Shown: piece by piece, positions 16,191 through 25,082 of the stretch
How positions within the stretch are numbered: the stretch's first letter is position 1
Layout: each line of letters opens with the position of its first letter
Assembly (NCBI GenBank): GCA_902800215.1
Contig: CADCDS010000011.1
Location: 1 to 58,297 of the forward strand
DNA: 58,297 bases
Direction: 5' to 3'
From: an uncultured Bacteroidales bacterium
GTDB taxonomy: Bacteria; Bacteroidota; Bacteroidia; Bacteroidales; Paludibacteraceae
Program-made: the position numbers and the translations under genes
The notes under the pieces: model-generated
The model's input: only the letters and a program-made list of their open reading frames with translations
Told to the model about the DNA's origin: nothing
Databases searched by the model: none

Positions 16191-16888
16191 ATTTTTTATA
16201 CATAGTATTGGCGGCGCTGGGGTTAGCAGGCTGTGAGGTGATCGGGCCGGAGGATCAGTTGATTCCGGTGGAGGACGTGACGGGAGGGCGGAAGCATGTG
16301 CTGATCGAGTTCACGGGTTTCCGTTGCGTGAACTGTCCGACGGCGGCTGAGTTGGCGCAGGACCTGGAAGCGATGTACAAGGGTCGGTTAATCGTGGTAT
16401 CACTCCACCCTGCTTCGAACCCGTTTACGCAAGGCAAATACGACTACACCTGTGCCGCAGCGGATAGTATATACCAATGGATGGGTGGCGATGCCTCCAC
16501 ATCGTTCCCGGCAGGAAACGTGGACTGCAAGCCGTTCGAAGGGGAGTGGTTTAATGACATGAGTGCCTGGCCGACGATGGTGTATGAGGCGATGCAGGAC
16601 AAGGAGGAAACGCAAAACGAGATACCGTTGGAGACGGTATATTGGTTGATAGAAGACAGTGTACCGGGAGCACAAGCGATGCCGGACGGAACGGTGAACA
16701 GCCATTATTACCACCGGCATGTGCTGCGCGACGTGAAAGGGAGCATCTCCCAACTGGAGGAGAAAGCGGGTTATAACCCGGAGCAGTTGTATATTTTGAC
16801 GATCTATCAAAACCCACAAGACAAATCAATTTATCATGCATATGAAGAGAAATATCTGGATATTTTTAGGACTTTTTTGGACGATTAA
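16184..16888 (+). CDS. Omp28-like thioredoxin-fold lipoprotein
   Basis: A 234-residue protein with a lipoprotein signal (MKNFLYIVLAALGLAGC, lipid Cys17) and a thioredoxin-like segment VLIEFTGFRCVNCPTA with C48 and C51 as a C-x-x-C pair. The spacing IEFTG-x-x-C-x-x-C-P is typical of Omp28-related outer-membrane proteins. It is probably a lipid-anchored redox or adhesin-type protein of the outer membrane. The 3' end overlaps the next gene by 47 bases. The paralogue at 17375 suggests duplication within the operon. Confidence 0.78.
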   Translation: MKNFLYIVLAALGLAGCEVIGPEDQLIPVEDVTGGRKHVLIEFTGFRCVNCPTAAELAQDLEAMYKGRLIVVSLHPASNPFTQGKYDYTCAAADSIYQWMGGDASTSFPAGNVDCKPFEGEWFNDMSAWPTMVYEAMQDKEETQNEIPLETVYWLIEDSVPGAQAMPDGTVNSHYYHRHVLRDVKGSISQLEEKAGYNPEQLYILTIYQNPQDKSIYHAYEEKYLDIFRTFLDD

Positions 16889-17378
16889 TGCGCAGGCGCT
16901 GACCGTGAACATTGACGGCAAAGGAGAAATTCCGGCAGGCGGGATGGAGTTGACGATCAACGAAGCGGAGGAAGACATCCTATCCGGCGAGATGACGATG
17001 AAGTTAGAAGGTACGTTAGTGTGCGAGAATGCGCTGACGGTGACGATTCACCGTTCTGCTACGGAATTGGCGGATGAGTTCTGCTGCGCCGGTCTGTGTA
17101 AGGCAGGAAACGAGGAGTTGGAAGAGACCCTGCAATTTACGCCTAACGGCGAGGCATCTTGGTTCATCCATTATACGCCCGAAGCAGGATCGAAAGAGAC
17201 GATGACCTACACCTTCAGCGACGGTCAAGAGAGTCGGACGCTGACGGTGGTGTTTGATTATTCCCTTCAAGGAATCGAAACGGTTAGCGGTGAGCGGTTA
17301 GAGGTTAGCGGACAGAAAATCTTGCGTGGCGGGATCATTTATATTATTAAGGACAATAAAACATATACGATACAATGA
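16842..17378 (+). CDS. Small secreted protein with a Bacteroidales C-terminal tail
   Basis: A 178-residue protein. Start at 16842 gives a signal peptide MKRNIWIFLGLFWTINAQA; an ATG six bases earlier is also possible. The body contains clustered cysteines (FCCAGLC near residues 80-86), unusual in an exported protein and in keeping with the redox neighbours. The C-terminus KILRGGIIYIIKDNKTYTIQ resembles the end of the giant surface protein at 1091 and may be an export or anchoring tail. A 7-base array encodes the stretch just before it (17281-17311). It overlaps both neighbours (47 bases upstream, 4 downstream). Function unknown. Confidence 0.7.
   Translation: MKRNIWIFLGLFWTINAQALTVNIDGKGEIPAGGMELTINEAEEDILSGEMTMKLEGTLVCENALTVTIHRSATELADEFCCAGLCKAGNEELEETLQFTPNGEASWFIHYTPEAGSKETMTYTFSDGQESRTLTVVFDYSLQGIETVSGERLEVSGQKILRGGIIYIIKDNKTYTIQ
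17281..17311. repeat. 7-base array, unit CGGTTAG, just before a C-terminal tail
   Basis: Units CGGTTAG, CGGTGAG, CGGTTAG, AGGTTAG, CGG. As in the giant gene (1171-1201), the array lies directly ahead of the tail codons. Confidence 0.75.
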
Positions 17379-18247
17379 AATTCAAATTTCAAGTTTCAAA
17401 TTCCAAATTTCAAATTTTTGATTTCAAATTTTTGATTTTGGCTGCTTTGGCAGCTATGTGTTTCACGGGTTGTGAGCCGAATGAACCGGAACGACCGATT
17501 CTGGATTCGTATCCGAGGAAACATCTGATTGAAGAGTTCACGGGTCAGGACTGCGGTTATTGTCCGTATGGCATGGATTGTATTCATAGTTTCATGGAAA
17601 ACGACTCGAACTTCATATTGATCCTGCACCATTACGGTTATAAGAAAGATCATTTCTCGGTAGCCGGTAGCAAGACGATCACCAATGCGTTGAACGTGGA
17701 CGGAGCGCCGAGTGTAGCCATTGACCGTGCGAAAGTCAATTACGGTAGCGGTAAAGGGGTGGTCTTCTATCCGGGTTATCTGGAAGCGACGAAGAAATCG
17801 CAGTTCGACACGGCGACCTATGCGTCTATCTTCATCACCAATGAGTATAAGGCAAGCAGCAGGAAATTAACGATCAAGGTGTCGGGTGAGATCTCGGAAC
17901 CGTGGGCGGAGGACCTGCACTTGACGGTGCTGGTTAAAGAGTCCGGCATGATCGATTACCAAGCGGACTACTATGAGACCAAAAACGGATGGAAGGAGTT
18001 CTGTCACGCCAATGCGGTGCGTGCTTTCTTAACCGATCCGAAGGGAGACGAGATGGACGTGAGAGAGCGTCGGTACAAAGAAAAATACACCATCGAGTTG
18101 GATGAAAGCTGGGTGCCGGAGAACTGTATGGTGGTAGCCTTCATCACGGAAGGTTTCCAACCGGTAGTGCAAGCAGAGCAAGCGCCGGTGATCGCCGGTA
18201 CGTCCGGTGGAGCGGATATCGAACACGGAGGAATAACAAAGAGATAA
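17375..18247 (+). CDS. Omp28-like thioredoxin-fold lipoprotein, paralogue
   Basis: A 290-residue protein starting with ATG overlapping the upstream TGA (ATGA). The N-terminus MKFKFQVSNSKFQIFDFKF is encoded by a 7-base array and precedes the hydrophobic LILAALAAMCFTGC. Cys33 is the likely lipid site, though Phe at -3 is unusual. The redox segment HLIEEFTGQDCGYCPYG carries C60 and C63. The C-terminal half (residues 150-280) looks like a beta-rich domain. The signal peptide n-region is far longer than usual and repetitive, which I read as array expansion into a signal peptide. dnaE follows after 3 bases. Confidence 0.78.
   Translation: MKFKFQVSNSKFQIFDFKFLILAALAAMCFTGCEPNEPERPILDSYPRKHLIEEFTGQDCGYCPYGMDCIHSFMENDSNFILILHHYGYKKDHFSVAGSKTITNALNVDGAPSVAIDRAKVNYGSGKGVVFYPGYLEATKKSQFDTATYASIFITNEYKASSRKLTIKVSGEISEPWAEDLHLTVLVKESGMIDYQADYYETKNGWKEFCHANAVRAFLTDPKGDEMDVRERRYKEKYTIELDESWVPENCMVVAFITEGFQPVVQAEQAPVIAGTSGGADIEHGGITKR
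17378..17440. repeat. 7-base array, unit AATTTCA, encoding a signal peptide n-region
   Basis: Nine consecutive 7-base units (AAATTCA, AATTTCA, AGTTTCA, AATTCCA, AATTTCA, AATTTTT, GATTTCA, AATTTTT, GATTTTG): 63 bases, 21 codons, starting in the codon after ATG. Confidence 0.85.
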
Positions 18248-18250
18248 GGT

Positions 18251-21200
18251 ATGGCAACTTTTACCCATCTGCATGTACACAGCCATTACTCGCTGCTGGA
18301 CGGTTTGAGTAAGGTGGAGGAGATCGTGGACAAATGTATCGCTACGGGAATGAATTCCGTGGCGCTGACCGACCACGGGAACATGTACGGCATCAAGGAT
18401 CTGCTGGATTACTGCAAGAAGAAAGAGGGGTTCAAACCCATTGTCGGCTCGGAGGTCTATTGTGCGCGTCGGGGACGGCATTCGATGAGAGATGACAAGG
18501 CCGTCAACGGGGAAGGTCGTACATACGTCATTGACCGTTCGGGATGGCACCTAATCTTACTGGCCAAGAACATGGTCGGATACCATAACTTATGCCGACT
18601 GGTATCCCACGGATATATGTCCGACGCGTTCTATCACACGCCGCGTATTGATAAGGAGTTGTTGGAGAAATGGCACGAAGGGATTATTTGTTGCTCGGCT
18701 TGCTTAGGAGGAGAACTTCCACAAAAGATATTGGACGGCATCGCCAAGGGTGGCGATTTTGCAGAGGCGGAAGAGACGGTAAAATGGTTCAAGAACCTGT
18801 TCGGGGACGATTACTACATCGAGATCCAGCGGCACGAGACGCAGAAACCCGGTGGAGACCAGGAAGTCTATGAACGGCAGAAACAGGTGAATCCGGTGCT
18901 GATTGCGTTAGCACGGAAGTATGCCGTCAAGATCATTGCCACCAATGACTCCCATTTCGTGAACGAAGAGGATGCAGAGGCGCATGACCGCTTGATCTGC
19001 TTGAGCACGAACCACTACGTGAACGACATCAACCGCATGCATTACACCAAGCAGGAGTGGTTGAAGACGCCGGAGGAGATGGAGGCCATCTTCAGCGATA
19101 TACCGGAGGCCTTGGCGAACACGCAGGAGATCGTGGACAAAGTGGAAGTGTACGATATCGACCATGGACCGATCATGCCTAAGTTCGACATCCCGGCCAG
19201 TTTCGGTAAGGAAGAGGACTATCCTGACCGTCTGGCGTTTGAGAGTGCGTACCTGCGTCACCTGACGATGGAGGGTGCGTTGCAACGATACGGCAAGGAA
19301 CGACTGGAGACGGATGAGGTGCTCAAAGAGCGGATTGAGTTTGAGTTGAACACCATCATCTCGATGGGTTTCCCGGGTTATTTCCTGATCGTGATGGATT
19401 TCATCCGTGCGGCACGGGAAGAGTTGGATGTGTCGGTAGGACCGGGTCGTGGTAGTGCAGCCGGTAGTGTGGTAGCTTACTGTCTGAAGATCACGGACCT
19501 GGATCCGTTGACCTATGACTTGCTGTTTGAGCGTTTCCTCAATCCGGACCGTATCTCGTTACCGGATATCGATACCGACTTTGAGGATTGCGGTCGCGGA
19601 AAGGTGCTGGATTACGTAAGCCGTAAGTACGGCGAGACCCACGTGGCACATATCGTGACATACGGAAAGATGGCGACGAAGAGTGCGCTGGCGGATGTAG
19701 GTAGAGTTCAACAGGTGCCGTTAGCGTTCGTCAATGAACTGAAAGGATATGTGCCGGATCGGGATTTTCCGGACAGCGTGATGAAACTGTTGCCGGAAGG
19801 AGCGAAGAAACCGAAGGTGAACCTCAAGAACTGCTATAAGTACGTCGAGGAACTGAAAAGGGAGTACGAGCAGGGAGATCCCAACACGCGGTCGATGCTC
19901 GAATACGCGGCACGACTGGAAGGTACGATTAGGCAAGTGGGTGTACACGCCTGCGGCGTGATCATCGGTGCCGATGACCTGACGAATTTTGCACCGCTGA
20001 GTTCGGTGGAAGACAAGAACAGCAAGAAACGGGTGCTGGTGACGGAATACGACGGACACGTGGTGGAGTCTGTGGGTTTGATCAAGATGGACTTCTTGGG
20101 TCTCATCACCCTGACGATTATCAAAGAGTGTCTGCGCAATATCAAAAAAGCGCACGGCATCGATATTGACATCGATCATATACCGATTGACGATGAGTTG
20201 ACGTATAAGTTATTCCAGGAAGGCCGCACGGTAGCGGTGTTCCAGTTTGAGTCGGCGGGTATGCAGAAATACCTGCGGGAACTGAAACCGACGGTCATCG
20301 GTGACCTCATCGCGATGAACGCCTTGTACCGTCCGGGACCGATGGATTATATTCCGCAGTTCATCAAGCGCAAACAAGGTATCGAGCCGGTGAGTTACGA
20401 TATCCCCGTCATGGAGAAATACCTCAAGGACACCTATGGAGTGACCGTCTATCAGGAGCAAGTGATGTTACTGAGTCGTCTGTTAGCGAACTTCACACGT
20501 GGCGAGAGCGACAAGTTGCGTAAGGCGATGGGAAAGAAGCAGATGGCAGTGCTGGAGTCCTTGCAGGTGAAGTTCATGGAAGGCGGAAAGGCAAACGGTC
20601 ATGATCCGAAGATATTGAATAAGATCTGGGAAGACTGGAAGAAGTTTGCATCCTATGCGTTCAACAAATCGCACGCGGCATGTTACTCCTGGGTGGCGTA
20701 CCAGACGGGATACCTGAAAGCGCACTACCCGGCGGAGTTTATGGCAGCGAACCTTACCGTCCACAAGGACGATATCAAAGAGGTGACCAAGCTGATGGAT
20801 GAGTGCCGGGCATTGGGACTGAGTGTGCTGGAGCCGGACGTGAACGAGTCGGAGTTGAGTTTTACGGTGAACAGCAAAGGCGATATCCGCTTTGGTTTAG
20901 GCGGTATCAAGGGTGTCGGCGAAGGTGCAGCGGAAGCGATCATCAGCGAACGGGAGAAAAACGGTAAGTACACCGGTATCTTTGATTTCTTAGAGCGCGT
21001 CAACCTGCAGAGTTGTAACCGTAAGACAATCGAGAACTTAGCACAAGCCGGTGCTTTCGAATGTTTCGACGATATCTACCGAGAGCAGTTCTTCGGCATG
21101 GATGAGAACGGTCAGTCGGGTCTGGATCTGCTGATGAGCTACGGAAACAAATGGCAGGCGGACAAGCAGAATAACTCGTTTTCGCTGTTCGGTGACCTGA

Positions 21201-22054
21201 ACGATGCGATCGAAGTGAAGCATCCTGATCTACCGCAAGTTCCGCGTTGGGACACCATCGAGCGGTTGAATAAAGAGAAATACCTGATCGGTATATACTT
21301 GTCGGCGCACCCCTTGGATGAGTTTGAGTTTGAGATTCGGGAGCTGTGCAACTGCACGGCGAATGAACTGACGCAGTTTGAGCGTTGGCGTAAACCCGAA
21401 GAGCGTACCGAAGCGGAGAAACGGATTCGGGTGGAGATAGCCGAGAACGGGGAGGAACCGGAAGAGAAACCCATCATCCCGTCGGAGTTCATCGCATCGC
21501 ATAAGAACCAACCGTGCCTGCTTGGCGGTCTGATCACGAGTGCCGAACAACGCATCAGTCAGAAAGGCAATCCTTACGGCAGATACGTATTAGAGGACTA
21601 CACCGGCAGTTATGATTTTGCCCTGTTTGGTCAGGCGTATAATAACTTCGGTCACCTGATGTTAAAGGATCTTTATGTGCTCGTGTCGGGTGTGATCCAG
21701 CAGAAAGGAACGGGTCAACCGTGGTACCGGGAGAAGAAAGACGAGGCGGCGGAGTTTGAGTTCGTAGTGCAGAACGTAGAGATGCTTAATGAGAGTCAAA
21801 CCAAACGCACCGAGGGTATCAATATCCGCATGGATATCGAGGCCGTGACAACGGATCTGATTGATGAGTTACTGGATAAGGTGAAAGAAAATCCGGGACA
21901 AGGACGCCTGCATGTGACGATCTTCAACAACCGTCAACAGGTGGCACTCACCAGTCGGTCGATGCCGATACGCGTGACACCGCGGTTCTATAAATGGCTC
22001 AGTCAGAAACGTCTCGAAGGTATACTCGACTTCAAAATTGTTGAAAAAAGTTGA
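18251..22054 (+). CDS. dnaE: DNA polymerase III alpha subunit
   Basis: 1267 residues, the usual length in this phylum. The N-terminal PHP domain begins THLHVHSHYSLLDG with metal-type His residues. The palm motif PDIDTDFED lies at residues 438-446 and carries catalytic Asp pairs. GPGRGSAAGSVVAYC precedes it, and KMDFLGL carries the later acidic residue. Fingers, tandem HhH (GGIKGVGEGAAEAI near 885) and an OB-fold (about 1085-1150) follow. It is the main replicative polymerase. It sits third-last in an operon that starts with envelope redox genes, 3 bases after a lipoprotein gene, so its expression may depend partly on the promoter at 13964. The TGA overlaps the folC ATG by one base. Confidence 0.97.
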   Translation: MATFTHLHVHSHYSLLDGLSKVEEIVDKCIATGMNSVALTDHGNMYGIKDLLDYCKKKEGFKPIVGSEVYCARRGRHSMRDDKAVNGEGRTYVIDRSGWHLILLAKNMVGYHNLCRLVSHGYMSDAFYHTPRIDKELLEKWHEGIICCSACLGGELPQKILDGIAKGGDFAEAEETVKWFKNLFGDDYYIEIQRHETQKPGGDQEVYERQKQVNPVLIALARKYAVKIIATNDSHFVNEEDAEAHDRLICLSTNHYVNDINRMHYTKQEWLKTPEEMEAIFSDIPEALANTQEIVDKVEVYDIDHGPIMPKFDIPASFGKEEDYPDRLAFESAYLRHLTMEGALQRYGKERLETDEVLKERIEFELNTIISMGFPGYFLIVMDFIRAAREELDVSVGPGRGSAAGSVVAYCLKITDLDPLTYDLLFERFLNPDRISLPDIDTDFEDCGRGKVLDYVSRKYGETHVAHIVTYGKMATKSALADVGRVQQVPLAFVNELKGYVPDRDFPDSVMKLLPEGAKKPKVNLKNCYKYVEELKREYEQGDPNTRSMLEYAARLEGTIRQVGVHACGVIIGADDLTNFAPLSSVEDKNSKKRVLVTEYDGHVVESVGLIKMDFLGLITLTIIKECLRNIKKAHGIDIDIDHIPIDDELTYKLFQEGRTVAVFQFESAGMQKYLRELKPTVIGDLIAMNALYRPGPMDYIPQFIKRKQGIEPVSYDIPVMEKYLKDTYGVTVYQEQVMLLSRLLANFTRGESDKLRKAMGKKQMAVLESLQVKFMEGGKANGHDPKILNKIWEDWKKFASYAFNKSHAACYSWVAYQTGYLKAHYPAEFMAANLTVHKDDIKEVTKLMDECRALGLSVLEPDVNESELSFTVNSKGDIRFGLGGIKGVGEGAAEAIISEREKNGKYTGIFDFLERVNLQSCNRKTIENLAQAGAFECFDDIYREQFFGMDENGQSGLDLLMSYGNKWQADKQNNSFSLFGDLNDAIEVKHPDLPQVPRWDTIERLNKEKYLIGIYLSAHPLDEFEFEIRELCNCTANELTQFERWRKPEERTEAEKRIRVEIAENGEEPEEKPIIPSEFIASHKNQPCLLGGLITSAEQRISQKGNPYGRYVLEDYTGSYDFALFGQAYNNFGHLMLKDLYVLVSGVIQQKGTGQPWYREKKDEAAEFEFVVQNVEMLNESQTKRTEGINIRMDIEAVTTDLIDELLDKVKENPGQGRLHVTIFNNRQQVALTSRSMPIRVTPRFYKWLSQKRLEGILDFKIVEKS

Positions 22055-23307
22055 TGACTTATAGCGAAGCGATAGCATATCTGTATGCGTCAAGGCCACC
22101 GTTTCACATAGTCGGAGCCGCAGCGTACAAGCCGGGGTTGGAGAAGACCCTGCAGTTACTGGCAGAGGTAGGTGATCCGCATCGGACGTTCCAAGCGATC
22201 CATGTAGCCGGCACGAACGGAAAGGGTTCGACGAGTCACCTGATAGCCGCTGCCTTGCAGGCATCGGGACGCAAAGTAGGACTTTTCACAAGTCCCCATT
22301 TAGTGAGTCTGACCGAACGGATACGGGTGAACGGTGCACCGATACCGGAAGAAGTGGTAGCCGCTTTTGTGACGGAACACAAGGACTTTTTGGACGCTGT
22401 GCAGCCTTCGTTCTTCGAGACGATGACGATGTTGGGTTTCTGGTGGTTCGCTCACGAGAAAGTAGATATCGCCGTGGTGGAAGTGGGTTTAGGCGGTCGG
22501 TTAGACAGCACAAACGTGCTGACACCCATCCTATCCGTGATCACGAATATCGGTCTCGACCATACAGAGTTCTTAGGCAACACGCTGACGCAAATCGCCA
22601 AGGAGAAAGCCGGCATCATCAAACCGCATGTTCCGGTGGTGATCGGGGAAAGTCATCCGCAGACGATGAATGTGTTTCTGAGTAAAGCGCAGGAATGCGA
22701 TGCTGAAATCTATTTTGCCGACCAATGTGAGTACTTACGCCGCACGAGACTGAAGGTAGCACCGGAATGTGAACTGAAGGGTAACTATCAGGAACATAAT
22801 CTACAGACGGCGTTTGTGGCGCTGAGAGCATTAATTCAAAATTCAAAATTCAAAATTCAAAATTCCGAGATAGCCGAGGGTTTTGCGAAAGTAAGTACGA
22901 TGACAGGTCTGCGCGGTAGATGGGAGACCTTGTCAAATCGACCGTTAGTGATCTGTGACACGGGTCATAACAGTCATGGCATTCAGTACGTAGCGCGGCA
23001 GCTGAAGGAGTTGCCGAATCCCAACATCTGGATCGTCTTTGGCATGGTGAATGACAAGGACACGGATGTCGTGATGCGTCTGTTGCCGAAGGAGGCAAAG
23101 TATCATTATATCTTCACGAGGCCCGATACCCAACGGGCACGCACAGCGGAGGAAATGTTGGCGCTGTGGGGTAAGGAAGGTATGGCGATGGAAAATCCGG
23201 AAGAAGCCATCCGTTATGCGGAGCAGCACGCTTCGGAAGAGGATGCGATTTTTATCGGAGGATCTAATTATTTAGTAGGGTATGCGTTATCACGTTTTAC
23301 ACATTGA
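22054..23307 (+). CDS. folC: Folylpolyglutamate synthase / dihydrofolate synthase
   Basis: 417 residues from the ATG at 22054 (a TTG one codon earlier is less likely). Mur-ligase fold with P-loop GTNGKGST near residues 51-58 and the folate-type segment FTSPHLVSLTERIRVNG. The C-terminal domain includes CDTGHNSHG. It adds glutamate to dihydropteroate or folates. The start overlaps dnaE's stop (TGATG), indicating translational coupling. An insertion NSKFKIQNS near residue 265 is encoded by a 7-base array in a linker that is variable in the family. Confidence 0.94.
   Translation: MTYSEAIAYLYASRPPFHIVGAAAYKPGLEKTLQLLAEVGDPHRTFQAIHVAGTNGKGSTSHLIAAALQASGRKVGLFTSPHLVSLTERIRVNGAPIPEEVVAAFVTEHKDFLDAVQPSFFETMTMLGFWWFAHEKVDIAVVEVGLGGRLDSTNVLTPILSVITNIGLDHTEFLGNTLTQIAKEKAGIIKPHVPVVIGESHPQTMNVFLSKAQECDAEIYFADQCEYLRRTRLKVAPECELKGNYQEHNLQTAFVALRALIQNSKFKIQNSEIAEGFAKVSTMTGLRGRWETLSNRPLVICDTGHNSHGIQYVARQLKELPNPNIWIVFGMVNDKDTDVVMRLLPKEAKYHYIFTRPDTQRARTAEEMLALWGKEGMAMENPEEAIRYAEQHASEEDAIFIGGSNYLVGYALSRFTH
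22833..22866. repeat. 7-base array, unit AATTCAA, inside folC
   Basis: Four perfect AATTCAA units and a partial one. The encoded peptide repeats with a 7-residue period (NSKFKIQ NS). Confidence 0.85.
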
Positions 23308-24055
23308 AACTCATTTTGCCGAGGAATGGCAACGCGATGTGTTTGACCAACAGATCGGTGAGTTAGGAGTGGACACCATCGACGGGCAGGATTATTATAT
23401 TCCGTCCGAAATTCTTGAAGTCCAAATCTCCAATATCCAATCTCAAATATCCAATACTCCGGGTGCCACCCTTCTGGGTATCGATGCTTGTCCGGATGAG
23501 AACTGGAATGCAACTTGGGAAGCGGAACATCCGGTGATGGAGTTACCCTTAGGTATCACGATTGTGCCCCATTGTGCCTTCGGTGCCGGACATCATGAGA
23601 CGACGTCAATGATGATCGAGAACCTGATGCAGGCGGATTTGAAGAACAAGACGGTGCTCGACCACGGTACCGGAACGGGTGTACTGGCGATCTTCGCTAA
23701 ACGGTTAGGAGCAAGTGAGGTAATAGCCGTTGACATTGATGAGAAGAGTGTGGAGAATGCGAAAGAGAATGCGGCTCTCAATAACGAAGAAATTGAGGTG
23801 CTTTTAGGTGATACCGTTCCGAAAGGTACCTACGATCTTATCCTCGCTAACATACACCGAAATATTCTTTTGGCGAATATGACCGCTTATGCCACCCACC
23901 TCAATGAAAACGGTGAGCTATGGTTAAGCGGATTTTACGAGTCCGACGTGCCTATCTTACAAGCCGCTGCAGAACAAGAAGGTCTCACCCTCATTGACGT
24001 CCTTGCGAACGGCGAATGGAGGTGGATGAGATGTCGAAAAGCGGTGCGTCTTTGA
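23282..24055 (+). CDS. prmA: Ribosomal protein L11 methyltransferase
   Basis: 257 residues. Class I SAM fold with motif I LDHGTGTGVLAIFA, acidic VIAVDID, and the catalytic-loop motif LILANIHRN. PrmA trimethylates L11. The start overlaps folC by 26 bases. The N-terminal domain contains QISNIQSQISN encoded by a 7-base array (23421-23462). The C-terminus overlaps the convergent nadD by 65 bases. Confidence 0.92.
   Translation: MRYHVLHIETHFAEEWQRDVFDQQIGELGVDTIDGQDYYIPSEILEVQISNIQSQISNTPGATLLGIDACPDENWNATWEAEHPVMELPLGITIVPHCAFGAGHHETTSMMIENLMQADLKNKTVLDHGTGTGVLAIFAKRLGASEVIAVDIDEKSVENAKENAALNNEEIEVLLGDTVPKGTYDLILANIHRNILLANMTAYATHLNENGELWLSGFYESDVPILQAAAEQEGLTLIDVLANGEWRWMRCRKAVRL
23421..23462. 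repeat. 7-base array, unit ATCCAAT, inside prmA
   Basis: Units TCCAAAT, CTCCAAT, ATCCAAT, CTCAAAT, ATCCAAT, ACTCCGG: 42 bases, 14 codons. Encodes QISNIQS QISN. Confidence 0.8.
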
Positions 24056-24518
24056 GATAAACCAAAGAAAGAAAATCTTCAATCTTCAATCTACAATCTT
24101 CAATCTTCGAACTTCCTTTTCTCGGATACACGAAAACGCGGAAGTTCGATGCGATATATTCATATTCCCGCCATTGGTCAAAGATGGCTAAATTATCTTC
24201 ACCAATCACCAAGGTAAACTCATGTTGCGGATACGCTTTCTGCAGTTCCCGTAAGGTATTAGCGGTATAAGAGGGTCGCGGTAGATGAAACTCAAAATCA
24301 GAGGCTTTGACCTGCGGGATGTCCTTGACCGCTTCGCTTACAGCCGCCAAGCGTTCTTCTTCAGGAGCCAGTATTCCGGTCGGTTTGAGCGGGTTATTGG
24401 GAGTGACCAATAACCACAACTCATCCAAGTCGGTGTGTTCGATCACCCACTTCGCCAATCCCACATGCCCGAAATGGACAGGATTGAAACTACCGCCGTA
24501 TATACCTACTTTAGCCAT
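23991..24518 (-). CDS. nadD: Nicotinate-mononucleotide adenylyltransferase, C-terminally short
   Basis: 175 residues. Nucleotidyltransferase motif GGSFNPVHFGHVGL (H-x-G-H) at the N-terminus and ISSTSIR at the C-terminus are diagnostic. It converts NaMN to deamido-NAD. After ISSTSIRRS only QGRQ remains, whereas family members usually continue another 20 or so residues. The missing part would lie antisense to the prmA end. Residues near 137-150 (KIEDCRLKIED) come from a 7-base array (24075-24116) inserted before the conserved DAPLF. It is the last gene of the minus-strand operon that starts at the histidine kinase. Confidence 0.88.
   Translation of the reverse strand: MAKVGIYGGSFNPVHFGHVGLAKWVIEHTDLDELWLLVTPNNPLKPTGILAPEEERLAAVSEAVKDIPQVKASDFEFHLPRPSYTANTLRELQKAYPQHEFTLVIGEDNLAIFDQWREYEYIASNFRVFVYPRKGSSKIEDCRLKIEDFLSLVYLKDAPLFDISSTSIRRSQGRQ
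24075..24116. repeat. 7-base array, unit ATCTTCA, inside nadD
   Basis: Units ATCTTCA, ATCTTCA, ATCTACA, ATCTTCA, ATCTTCG, AACTTCC: 42 bases. The product repeats KIEDCRL KIED. Confidence 0.85.
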
Positions 24519-24537
24519 TAGCTATTAGCTGTTAGCA
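24513..24537. repeat. 7-base array, unit TAGCTAT, spanning the gmk-nadD junction
   Basis: TAGCCAT, TAGCTAT, TAGCTGT, TAGC. On the minus strand it supplies the stop TAA of gmk and the start ATG of nadD. Confidence 0.75.
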
Positions 24538-25079
24538 TCAATAATGGCGTCTAATTGTTCGAACGCATGATTGAGGTCGTCGTTGATGACGACACGGTCA
24601 AAATAGGGCTTGTCCGCCATCTCGATCTCCGCCTTTGCCAGTCTTTTCTCGATCATCTCAGGACTTGTGTCTCCGCGACCTTCCAGACGACGTCTCAACT
24701 CCTCAATGGACGGAGGACAGATGAAGATCGACGTTGCCTTGTCGCCTAAGATACGTTTGAGGTTCAAACCGCCCTTTACATCCACGTCAAAGAGCACTTG
24801 TCTGCCTGCCGCTTCGATACGATCGATCTCCTCTTTGAGGGTACCGTAATAAAGACCTTCATACACCTGCTCGAACTCAATAAAATCATTGTGTTCGATG
24901 CGTTTCTGAAACTCCTCCACCGTGATGAAATAGTACTCCTTACCATGTACTTCCTGACCACGCGGTGGACGGGTGGTACAAGATACCGACAACTCAAAAA
25001 GATCCGGATACTTGGTCAACAGATGTTTGACCATAGTCGATTTACCGCTACCGCTGGGAGCGCAGAATATATATATCAT
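24525..25079 (-). CDS. gmk: Guanylate kinase
   Basis: 184 residues. P-loop APSGSGKST at residues 7-15, GMP-binding SCTTRPPRGQEVHGKEYYF, and FDVDVKGG. It phosphorylates GMP to GDP. It lies 29 bases after yicC across an 8-base array, and is followed by nadD after 6 bases. The order yicC-gmk-nadD is common in Bacteroidetes. Confidence 0.95.
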   Translation of the reverse strand: MIYIFCAPSGSGKSTMVKHLLTKYPDLFELSVSCTTRPPRGQEVHGKEYYFITVEEFQKRIEHNDFIEFEQVYEGLYYGTLKEEIDRIEAAGRQVLFDVDVKGGLNLKRILGDKATSIFICPPSIEELRRRLEGRGDTSPEMIEKRLAKAEIEMADKPYFDRVVINDDLNHAFEQLDAIIDANS

Positions 25080-25082
25080 AAC

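Noticed and set aside
22833-22866. CRISPR-like repeats
   Set aside because: The arrays have 7-11 base units without spacers and no cas genes are present.
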